Assembly: GCA_030610515.1 (NCBI GenBank)
Contig: JAUWRQ010000051.1
Span: 1 to 7,023, forward strand
Reading direction: 5' to 3'
Origin: Candidatus Eiseniibacteriota bacterium
GTDB taxonomy: Bacteria > Joyebacterota > Joyebacteria > Joyebacterales > Joyebacteraceae
Length of the DNA stretch: 7,023 nucleotides
A model generated the notes under the pieces. It saw nothing but the letters and a program-made list of their open reading frames with translations. It did not search any database and was not told the DNA's origin. The translations under genes and the position numbers were made by a program. Numbering within the stretch: position 1 is the stretch's first letter; the number at the start of each line of letters is the position of its first letter. This document shows positions 1 to 5,071 of this stretch, piece after piece.

Positions 1-309
1 CATCACACCCGCCGTGTCCTTGAGTTCCTCGCCCGCGCTCGTCTTCGTCCTGATCCTCAGCTTCGAGGGCTCCAGGAACTGCGCGTGTCCTCCGAGCTCG
101 GTCGCCGCCGCTTCGAACGACTGTCTGGTCCTGAGCGACGAGTTGTAGAACATCATCATGAACGTCTTGTTCCGGAGAACTCTCGCGTCCTCATCCGAGT
201 ATCTCCTCGCCTTCATCTCGCCTGCGAGCGTGAGGACGGCCTCCAGCTCGCCGACGCTCCACTCCTGCGTGCAGATGAGGTCACGCCCCTTGAGGCTGGT
301 CTTCTCCAT
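1..309 (-). CDS. Second carbamoyltransferase paralog, N-terminal part (cut by window edge)
   Basis: An open frame of 103 codons runs from an ATG at 309-307 to the window edge, so the C-terminal two thirds are missing. Upstream on the minus strand is an SD (AGGAGAGG, about 313-320). The part seen is the carbamoyl-phosphate-binding domain of the aspartate/ornithine carbamoyltransferase superfamily. It starts with KGRD near residue 8, carries FYNSSLRTRQSFEA around residues 54-67 (SLRTR is the phosphate-binding signature) and then LGGHAQFLEPSK. Over the first 87 positions it aligns without gaps to the carbamoyltransferase encoded just upstream, with about 37 identities counted by eye, so the two are diverged paralogs and not a recent duplication. 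After PSK it differs from that neighbour (RIRTKTSAGEEL against IYMPALEGEEV). The SSLRTR form is like that of succinylornithine carbamoyltransferases. The amino-group acceptor cannot be inferred because the second-substrate domain is outside the window. Confidence 0.85.
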   Translation of the reverse strand, partial: MEKTSLKGRDLICTQEWSVGELEAVLTLAGEMKARRYSDEDARVLRNKTFMMMFYNSSLRTRQSFEAAATELGGHAQFLEPSKLRIRTKTSAGEELKDTAGVM

Positions 310-398
310 CGTCCTCTCCTCTGTCCCCTCCACTGTCTCCCGCGGGAGCGGCGCTCCGCGGTTCACCGGAGCGGCGCGCTGGTCCCGGGAGCAGCACC
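310..398 (-). other. Intergenic stem-loop and palindrome between the two carbamoyltransferase genes
   Basis: This 89-bp gap holds an imperfect inverted repeat with arms 348-358 and 367-377: 10 pairs, one mismatch at 351/374 and an 8-nt loop. Next to it, at 337-348, is the perfect 12-bp palindrome CTCCCGCGGGAG. Neither is followed by a T-run on the transcribed strand, so a classical intrinsic terminator is not supported. They may stabilise mRNA ends, set processing sites or tune expression of the distal paralog. Confidence 0.45.
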
Positions 399-1445
399 CT
401 AGTCCATCTGGAGAGACATCACGGCTTTCTGCACGTGCATCCTGTTCTCGGCCTCGTCGAACACGACCGAGTGAGGTCCGTCGATCACGGCGTCCGTGAC
501 CTCGTAGCCACGGTCGCACGGCAGGCAGTGCATGTACTTGACGTTGTCGGCGGCGAGCTTGAGCTTCGCCTCGTCGCAGAGCCAGTGCTTGTTGGCGTCG
601 AAGACCTCCTGGGTCTTGTCGAGCAGAGGCTCGGAGGCGATCGGCGGAAGGAAGTGCTTCGACGTCCACGCCTTCGGGTAAACGACGTGCGCCCCCTTGA
701 AGGCCTCCTCCATGTCGTTCGAGATCTCGAACGAACCACCCGATTCCTTGGCGCGCTTCTCGGTTGCCGCGAGCACGTCGTCGTCCAGCTCCAGCCCCTC
801 CGGGTGCGCCAGCACGACGTCGCACCCGACCGTGGCCGCCGCTATGATCGCGCTGTGAGGGACGGAGAGCGGCTTGTGGACCGAAGGACTGTAGGCCCAG
901 CTCATCACGAACTTCACGCCTCTGAAGGTTCCGAAGTGCTCTCTCACGGTCATGATGTCGGCCATACCCTGGCATGGATGGTAGATGTCGCACTCCATAT
1001 TGATGACCGGAATGTGCTCGGCCCAGTGCGCGAACTCACGCACGACGCGATTCGCCTTGCCGTTGATCCACCCGACCGGGTCGCCGTACATCCTGATGGC
1101 GAGACCGTGACCCATCCTGTCGAGAACCCTGGCGACGTCGGAGATGCGCTCCGTCGAATACGCGACCTCCTCTCCTTCGAGCGCGGGCATGTAGATCTTG
1201 CTGGGATCGAGGAAGTGCGCGTGTCCGCCCAGCTGCGTCATCCCCGCTTCGAAGCTGTTGCGCGTCCTGAGCGACTGGTTGTAGAAGATCATGAAGAGGG
1301 TTCTGTCCTCGAGGTACTTGTGGGGCTGTCCCCTCTTGAACTTCCGCTTGAGCTCGTCCGCGAAATCGAGGATCTGCTCGACCTCCGACTTCGTGTAGTC
1401 GAGGATCGTGATGAAATCGCGTCCTCTGAACTTCGAATTGAACAT
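399..1445 (-). CDS. ygeW: Knotted carbamoyltransferase, YgeW / N-acyl-ornithine carbamoyltransferase type
   Basis: A complete 348-residue member of the carbamoyltransferase superfamily, which moves the carbamoyl group between carbamoyl phosphate and an amino or amide acceptor in the cytoplasm. Visible landmarks are SLRTR at 58-62 (carbamoyl-phosphate binding), HPCQ at 156-159, HCLP at 306-309 and a C-terminal EAENRMHVQKA at 331-341. The stretch SWAYSPSVHKPLSVPHS at 182-198 is the long Pro-rich loop typical of knotted transcarbamylases; ordinary ornithine carbamoyltransferases lack it. The middle part (INMECDIYHP, LSVP, LAHPEG, SGGSF, MEEAF, YPKAW) reads like E. coli YgeW, while the C-terminus is more like ornithine/acetylornithine enzymes. 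The ATG at 1445 follows GGGAGGA with about 4-5 nt spacing. YgeW is favoured because the gene follows molybdenum-hydroxylase maturation genes, but an arginine-biosynthetic acetyl- or succinylornithine role is not excluded. Symbol tentative. Confidence 0.8.
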   Translation of the reverse strand: MFNSKFRGRDFITILDYTKSEVEQILDFADELKRKFKRGQPHKYLEDRTLFMIFYNQSLRTRNSFEAGMTQLGGHAHFLDPSKIYMPALEGEEVAYSTERISDVARVLDRMGHGLAIRMYGDPVGWINGKANRVVREFAHWAEHIPVINMECDIYHPCQGMADIMTVREHFGTFRGVKFVMSWAYSPSVHKPLSVPHSAIIAAATVGCDVVLAHPEGLELDDDVLAATEKRAKESGGSFEISNDMEEAFKGAHVVYPKAWTSKHFLPPIASEPLLDKTQEVFDANKHWLCDEAKLKLAADNVKYMHCLPCDRGYEVTDAVIDGPHSVVFDEAENRMHVQKAVMSLQMD

Positions 1446-1547
1446 CCGTTCCTCCCTATGAAGTGTGGATCATCGTCGCGTTTCGTGTCTCCGGCCTGCG
1501 GTTCGCGTTCTCCTTGTCCTTAGGGGAGTGGAATCGGGGTCCTCTTC
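1446..1547 (-). other. 102-bp gap before the carbamoyltransferase; no clear promoter
   Basis: Apart from the SD of the following gene I see no convincing -35/-10 pair or long hairpin. The best inverted repeat, GGAGTG at 1525-1530 with CACTCC at 1549-1554, spans the upstream stop codon with an 18-nt loop and is weak. The gap is long enough for a separate promoter, so co-transcription with the upstream genes is likely but not certain. Confidence 0.35.
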
Positions 1548-2408
1548 TCACTCCGCGCAGAGACTCCCGAGCGCTCGCCTCGCAAGCACCGCCGCGAGTC
1601 TCCTTCGGTAGGAGGCCCTCGCTCTCACGTCGTCTATGCAGCTGGTGGCCTCAACGACCTTGGACGCCACGTCGCCGAGCAGTTCGACGCTCGGGGAGCA
1701 TCCACGCCATTCCTCCGCGAACAGCCGCTCCGCGGCCTCCGCACGGACGGGAGTCGGGGCGACGGAACCGAGAGCCAGCCGGACGCTACCCTCCAACGGA
1801 TTGAACACTGCAGCGACCGACACGATCGCTATCGCCAGGGCGTTCCGCTGTCCCGCCTTGAGGTAGACGCTCCGCGCCCCCTCCCGGGGCAGGTCAAATT
1901 CGAAACCCTCGAGGAGATCGGTCGTCTCGAGAACGGTCTCCCCGGGGCCCTCGAAAAACGCCTCCAGCGGCACGTCCCGGCGATCACCGCCCGCCGACCT
2001 CACGAGGGCGACGGCGTCGAGCGCAAGGAGCGCGGCCGTCGCGTCCGCGGCCGGGGACGCGTTGGCGACGTTGCCGCCGATCGTGCCTCTGCAGCGGATG
2101 TGGGGAGACCCGACGAACCGACCCGCTTCCGCAAGAACGGACGCCCTCTCGAGAAGCACCGGATGCGAGGCCAGCGTCGCGTGCGTCACCGTGGCTCCGA
2201 CGCGGACTCTCCCCTCGCTCGAATCGACGCTGGACAGCTCGCTCACAAGCCCGAGGTCGACCAGAACCTCCGGCCGCTCCGCACCGCTCGCTATCTGCAC
2301 CGCGAGGTCGGTCCCTCCTGCTATGACGCGGGCCCGTCCTCCCTCCTCGGCGAGGATGCGCGAAGCTTCGTGCACCGTTCTCGGTCTGTGCCAAGTCGGC
2401 TGGTACAT
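1548..2408 (-). CDS. xdhB: FAD-binding subunit of a xanthine-dehydrogenase-family molybdenum hydroxylase
   Basis: A 286-residue protein, the usual length for the stand-alone FAD subunit (XdhB/CoxM/YgfM type) that passes electrons from the [2Fe-2S] subunit to NAD+ or another acceptor. The N-terminal FAD-binding domain shows AGGTDL at 30-35 and GTIGGNVANASPAAD at 108-122, the two FAD pyrophosphate-binding signatures. The C-terminal domain holds YLKAGQRNALAIAIVSVA, typical of the family's C-terminal fold. The ATG at 2408 is preceded by TGAGGA, so the SD overlaps the stop of the yqeB-like gene, and only 9 nt separate the two genes. That points to translational coupling with the maturation genes. 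Neither the Fe-S nor the molybdenum subunit follows directly, since a carbamoyltransferase gene comes next, so the partners must be outside the window. Family assignment is firm; the substrate (xanthine, hypoxanthine, nicotinate, aldehyde or CO) cannot be read from this subunit. Confidence 0.88.
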   Translation of the reverse strand: MYQPTWHRPRTVHEASRILAEEGGRARVIAGGTDLAVQIASGAERPEVLVDLGLVSELSSVDSSEGRVRVGATVTHATLASHPVLLERASVLAEAGRFVGSPHIRCRGTIGGNVANASPAADATAALLALDAVALVRSAGGDRRDVPLEAFFEGPGETVLETTDLLEGFEFDLPREGARSVYLKAGQRNALAIAIVSVAAVFNPLEGSVRLALGSVAPTPVRAEAAERLFAEEWRGCSPSVELLGDVASKVVEATSCIDDVRARASYRRRLAAVLARRALGSLCAE

Positions 2409-2420
2409 CGCCGTTCCTCA
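2409..2420 (-). promoter_or_regulatory. SD overlapping the yqeB stop (coupled translation)
   Basis: On the minus strand TGAGGAACGGCG precedes the ATG of the FAD-subunit gene. TGA is the stop of the preceding gene, and GAGGA is the SD core, about 6 nt from the start. A ribosome ending the yqeB-like gene is therefore placed to restart here. Confidence 0.65.
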
Positions 2421-3320
2421 CGAAGCGCGCCCCGGGAGCACTCCGGCTCTCAGGAGTCCCTCCAAGACTGCGCCCGCAACGCTCAGAGCCTTGTCGGATA
2501 TCAGCGCTGGGTCCACACTGCGCCCTCTGGGATCCACGTCACCGAGCTTCTGGCCCTCGCGAAGCTCGATCCCGGTCGCCACGAGTCCACGGAGAAGCCC
2601 CGCGATGCGAGCCTTCACGGGAACGCCGCCGACGGTGCCCACGACGTCTCCCGCACCAACGAGGTCGCCTATCTCAGCGGCGGCCTCGAACTGCCCGCTC
2701 GCGGGCGCGCGCATGACGCGCTCGACGCCGATTCCCAGAACGAGTCCCGGCACGCCCGTGTCCGGTAGAGCCTCCCCGTTCGTGATGAGCCGCCCGAGGG
2801 AGTGTCCCCTCGCGGTCTCGACCACGAAATCGACGTCCCGACCCGCGGCGAACCCGGGTCCGAGACCGATCGTCACCGGCGCGTCGTCGCGCGCGGTGCC
2901 GAGGTTCACCTTCGCCATGCGAGCGTCGACGACCGCGTCGGACCTGAGGGCATGAACCGCTCCACCTTCGGGGTCCACGAGGACAGGCACCCACCCGGGC
3001 CAAGAGACGCTCCGCCCGTGGGTGTCCGCGTCCGCGCCGCGGGATCGACCAACAGCGCCCGGGAGCTGCTCGAGTTCCTCGAGCGTCGTCAGCCTGGCCT
3101 CAATGCCTTCCACGATGACGCCGCCCGACGTGACGGCCGCAGCGAAGGCGACGGTGCGCCGCACGACCGTCGGGCGTTCCACCTCCAGAACGAGTACGCG
3201 ATACCCACTACCGAACAACCTGTGGGCCACACCGGTACCGAGGTCTCCGCCGCCCCTGACCACCACGAGCCCGTCTGCCTTCAGGTCACCCTTTTCGGCC
3301 TGTCCGCCGGATGCCGTCAT
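2418..3320 (-). CDS. yqeB: YqeB/EF2563-family molybdenum hydroxylase accessory protein
   Basis: A 300-residue protein with the layout of the YqeB (EF2563) family, which is associated with selenium-dependent molybdenum hydroxylases; its exact biochemistry is not established. Residues 18-30 (VVVRGGGDLGTG) form an N-terminal nucleotide-binding-like loop, followed by a probable Rossmann-type region with a conserved RRTVAF and VEGIEA. Residues 151-177 carry the family signature (IGLGPGF, then VDFVVETARGH and LGR). Residues 200-265 (ERVMRAPASG, EIGDLVGAGDVVG, LLRGL, LGDVDPR) look like a lipoyl/biotinyl-type beta barrel without the modified lysine motif. ISDKA is at 274-278. Its ATG overlaps the xdhC stop as ATGA (3320-3317), and the FAD subunit follows after 9 nt, so it is the middle gene of a coupled trio. 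Residues about 88-108 are a Gly/Ser/Arg-rich, probably flexible stretch. No selenoprotein is visible here, so the selenium link is family-based only. Confidence 0.82.
   Translation of the reverse strand: MTASGGQAEKGDLKADGLVVVRGGGDLGTGVAHRLFGSGYRVLVLEVERPTVVRRTVAFAAAVTSGGVIVEGIEARLTTLEELEQLPGAVGRSRGADADTHGRSVSWPGWVPVLVDPEGGAVHALRSDAVVDARMAKVNLGTARDDAPVTIGLGPGFAAGRDVDFVVETARGHSLGRLITNGEALPDTGVPGLVLGIGVERVMRAPASGQFEAAAEIGDLVGAGDVVGTVGGVPVKARIAGLLRGLVATGIELREGQKLGDVDPRGRSVDPALISDKALSVAGAVLEGLLRAGVLPGRAS
3317..3320 (-). other. ATGA stop-start overlap of xdhC and yqeB
   Basis: The start codon of the yqeB-like gene (3320-3318) overlaps the TGA of xdhC (3319-3317) by sharing ATGA. A modest SD-like AAGGGG lies within the end of xdhC about 7-8 nt upstream. 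This arrangement normally gives coupled translation in fixed ratio. Confidence 0.7.
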
Positions 3321-4141
3321 CTGTTGCGCCCCTTGTGGTCAGGCTTGTCCTTGAGCATCGCAGTGTCCTTCATGCCGTGCTTGACGGCTATGATCTCGGC
3401 GACGACGCTCACCGCAATCTCGTCGGGCGTCTCGGCGCCTATGTCGATCCCGATCGGAGCGTGAATCGACGCCAGCGCCGTCTCGGGCACGCCCTCGGCA
3501 CGCATGCCGTCGAAGGTCATCCCCACCTTTTGCTCGCTCCCAATCATGCCGATATAGCGCGGCCCGTAGGGCAAAAGCGCCTTCACCCATTCGCTGTCGA
3601 ACCTGTGCCCGCGCGTCACGACGACGACGAACGTCGACGCATCGACGGTGAGGTCGCGACCCAAGAGCTCCACTCCGCCCACGAACCGCCGATCTGCGAT
3701 CGGAAACCGTTCCTCGGTCACCATGTCCGCGCGGTCGTCCACGACGCTCACGCGAAACCCCGTGCGCTTCGCCACGGACGCGACGGCCTGTCCAACGTGA
3801 CCGCCTCCGACGACGAGAACTTCCGGCCCCGCGGATATCGGTTCCAGGAAGATCTCCATGCTGCCCCCGCAGGCCATGTCCGTGTCCTCGTCGAGGTCGA
3901 ACGACACGAGCTTTGCGTCGCGCGACCCCGCCAGGTTCTTTCCCATATCGATGACGACGCTCTCAATCGCCCCTCCCCCGACCGAACCGAGCGAGCGTCC
4001 GTCGGCGTAGACGATCATCTTGGCGCCCGCGCTCCGGGGCGTCGAGCCTCCGACCGCCACGACGGTCGCGACCACCCCCGGCACGCCTTCCCGGTGCATC
4101 CGCGCGATCTCGGTGAAGAGGTCTTTGAGTCCTAGTGCCAT
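3317..4141 (-). CDS. xdhC: XdhC-type molybdenum cofactor insertion chaperone
   Basis: A 274-residue XdhC/CoxI-family protein. Members bind the molybdenum cofactor, protect it, promote its sulfuration and help insert it into xanthine-dehydrogenase-type enzymes in the cytoplasm. Two domains are visible. The N-terminal XdhC/CoxI domain has GGSTPRSAGAKM at 31-42, GSVGGGAIE at 52-60 and DMACGGSMEIFLEP at 88-101 with the conserved Cys91. The C-terminal Rossmann-type domain has GGGHVGQ at 112-118, VDDR at 134-137, YIGMIGSEQK at 196-205 and the family signature IHAPIGIDIGAETPDEIAVS at 226-245. The length fits a complete two-domain form. The ATG at 4141 follows GAAGGAG, but with an unusually long 12-nt spacing; no better in-frame start is seen upstream. 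It is the first gene of the coupled trio with the yqeB-like and FAD-subunit genes, which supports a role in maturing that hydroxylase. Confidence 0.9.
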   Translation of the reverse strand: MALGLKDLFTEIARMHREGVPGVVATVVAVGGSTPRSAGAKMIVYADGRSLGSVGGGAIESVVIDMGKNLAGSRDAKLVSFDLDEDTDMACGGSMEIFLEPISAGPEVLVVGGGHVGQAVASVAKRTGFRVSVVDDRADMVTEERFPIADRRFVGGVELLGRDLTVDASTFVVVVTRGHRFDSEWVKALLPYGPRYIGMIGSEQKVGMTFDGMRAEGVPETALASIHAPIGIDIGAETPDEIAVSVVAEIIAVKHGMKDTAMLKDKPDHKGRNR

Positions 4142-4153
4142 TGTTGCGGAATG

Positions 4154-4160
4154 CTCCTTC
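4154..4160 (-). promoter_or_regulatory. Ribosome binding site of xdhC with long spacing
   Basis: GAAGGAG is read on the minus strand, 12 nt from the ATG at 4141. The purine-rich core is good but the spacing is longer than usual, which could lower initiation or let structure in the upstream leader affect it. Confidence 0.45.
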
Positions 4161-4208
4161 GTGTCACCGCTTCAAGCGACTCGCAGCGGGGTTCCGCCCT
4201 GCCGACGA

Positions 4209-4280
4209 GGTCTCGGGCGCAGGCCGGACTCGGAACGCCGGCGTGGTCCCGGGCGCAGGCCGGACTCGGAGCGTCGACGC
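4209..4280. repeat. 36-bp tandem repeat, two copies, each ending in a 10-bp palindrome
   Basis: Copies at 4209-4244 and 4245-4280 match at 31 of 36 positions. The first 26 bp are nearly constant, differing only at 4213/4249. The last 10 bp are ACGCCGGCGT in copy 1 (4235-4244) and GCGTCGACGC in copy 2 (4271-4280). Both are perfect palindromes although they differ at four bases, so the changes are two symmetric, compensatory pairs. A much weaker third copy may begin near 4281, but I could not support it well. The function is unknown; a protein-binding site or RNA structure would both fit. Confidence 0.8.
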
Positions 4281-4315
4281 CGGCCCCGCCGGCGCAAGCA
4301 CTCCGTTCCGAGACG

Positions 4316-4346
4316 GCGACGGACCCCGCGGCACGAGGTCCGTCGC
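4316..4346 (-). other. Perfect 10-bp stem-loop downstream of mocA
   Basis: GCGACGGACC at 4316-4325 is the exact reverse complement of GGTCCGTCGC at 4337-4346, with an 11-nt loop. It starts about 46 nt after the mocA stop. There is no T-run on the transcribed strand, so it could be a Rho-associated 3' end, a processing or stability element, or part of the xdhC leader. Confidence 0.55.
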
Positions 4347-4392
4347 GCGGGCCCGGTGGACCGGCGCATCTGGAGGCGCCCCGCGAGCGGGG

Positions 4393-4995
4393 TCAGCGCG
4401 CGTCGATCCCGTCCTTGACTGCCTCGTAGTCGTCCGGTGTGTCGACGTCCACGAGAAAGCCATCGTCACCGAGCTCGATTTCCGTGATTCGTTCCGCGTG
4501 CCGCTCGAGAACGTGTCGAGCGCCCATGTCCCCGCCCAGTGCCTCCAGCTCGTCGCGAAACGAGCCATCGATGAGCACAGGATGTCCCCGTCGCCCTTCG
4601 TTGACGGGAACCACGATGACGTTCCCGGCCGAGTGAGAATCGATGAGCGCGTTCACGTCCTCGGTCCTGAAGAAGGGTGCGTCCGCGAGGACGACGATGA
4701 ACGCGTTGGAGCCCCACGAACACGATGATACGCCGTGTGCGAGCGAGGTCCCCATGCCCTCCCGGTGGCGCCGATTGCCGACGAGCTCGATTCGCTCGTC
4801 GGCCACGCCCGCCAGAGCCGCCCCGACTTCGTCGGCCTCGTGGCCCAGGACGACGACGACCTCCTCGATCTTCTCGGACTCGAGGAGCTTCGTGACTACG
4901 CCGCGGATCATCGGCTCTCCGCACAAAGGCAGGATCTCCTTCTTCCTACCCATGCGCTTCGACTCGCCGGCGGCCAGAACTACGGCAGAAACCAT
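4393..4995 (-). CDS. mocA: MocA-like molybdenum cofactor cytidylyltransferase
   Basis: A 200-residue MobA/MocA-family nucleotidyltransferase. MocA joins CMP from CTP to molybdopterin to give the cytosine dinucleotide cofactor used by xanthine-dehydrogenase-family enzymes. The N-terminus LAAGESKRMGRKK at 7-19 is the nucleotide-binding signature. VVVLGHEADEV lies at 47-57, EGMGTS at 79-84 and the metal-site motif LADAPFF at 103-109. GRRGHPVL at 134-141, GGDMGAR at 154-160 and the terminal VDVDTPDDY at 182-190 match the MocA/YgfJ branch better than GTP-using MobA. The ATG at 4995 follows GAGAGGGG at normal spacing. The frame stays open upstream to 5211, but that extension is Arg/Ser-rich, overlaps the aminotransferase gene and has no family similarity, so I reject it. 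CTP specificity is inferred from motifs and from the xdhC, yqeB and FAD-subunit genes downstream. A related small-molecule nucleotidyltransferase is the main alternative. Confidence 0.82.
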   Translation of the reverse strand: MVSAVVLAAGESKRMGRKKEILPLCGEPMIRGVVTKLLESEKIEEVVVVLGHEADEVGAALAGVADERIELVGNRRHREGMGTSLAHGVSSCSWGSNAFIVVLADAPFFRTEDVNALIDSHSAGNVIVVPVNEGRRGHPVLIDGSFRDELEALGGDMGARHVLERHAERITEIELGDDGFLVDVDTPDDYEAVKDGIDAR

Positions 4996-5029
4996 ACGCC
5001 CCTCTCGGAAGTTGTCGCTCCTTCGCCCT

Positions 5030-5058
5030 GCGAACCCCCGGCTCGTCCGGGAGTTCGC
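5030..5058 (-). other. Strong 12-bp stem-loop after the aminotransferase gene
   Basis: Arms 5030-5041 and 5047-5058 pair over 12 positions around a 5-nt loop, starting 13 nt after the aminotransferase stop. On the plus strand one position (5036/5052) is a C·A mismatch. On the transcribed minus strand it is a U·G wobble, so the stem is unbroken only in the RNA actually made. There is no U-run after it, so it is not a textbook intrinsic terminator. A 3'-end stabiliser or partial terminator that lowers mocA expression is plausible. Confidence 0.6.
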
Positions 5059-5071
5059 TACGCGGGTGATC

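Larger units (their letters stand above)
4142..4392 (-). other. 251-bp structured non-coding gap between mocA and xdhC
   Basis: No credible gene lies here. The gap is very GC-rich and dense in inverted repeats. CCCCG/CGGGG (4379-4383/4388-4392, 4-nt loop) lies directly after the mocA stop. A perfect 10-bp stem follows (4316-4325/4337-4346, 11-nt loop). A perfect 7-bp stem (4278-4284/4288-4294, 3-nt loop) comes next, then the 36-bp tandem repeat and a small GCGG/CCGC hairpin at 4186-4197. None is followed by a T-run on the minus strand. On the transcript the region would be a highly folded leader or spacer before xdhC. Confidence 0.6.

Noticed and set aside
435..1523. 362-codon open frame on the plus strand
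   Set aside because: It lies antisense to the carbamoyltransferase, has low-complexity Arg/Val/Leu-rich sequence without any recognisable motif, and is expected from GC-rich codon use on the other strand.
2062..2955. 297-codon open frame on the plus strand
   Set aside because: Antisense to the FAD-subunit and yqeB-like genes; Ser/Thr/Pro/Arg-rich shadow with no family signature.
3311..4135. 274-codon open frame on the plus strand
   Set aside because: Almost exactly antisense to xdhC; the opposite strand has clear XdhC motifs and this one has none.
4209..4280. 36-bp repeat as a CRISPR array
   Set aside because: The two units are directly adjacent with no spacer, and no cas gene is present.
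4020..4418. Plus-strand frame with a repeated Arg-rich peptide (RRPDSERRR twice), with copy differences mostly at third codon positions
   Set aside because: The three-base spacing of the changes is explained by the covarying palindromes; the frame starts antisense inside xdhC, has no convincing SD and no other protein-like feature.
1..4995. Selenocysteine-containing protein linked to yqeB
   Set aside because: No in-frame TGA with a following SECIS-like hairpin interrupts any of the recognised genes; the selenium link rests only on family knowledge.
4278..5058. Classical Rho-independent terminators
   Set aside because: The stem-loops are strong, but none is followed by a run of T on the transcribed strand.
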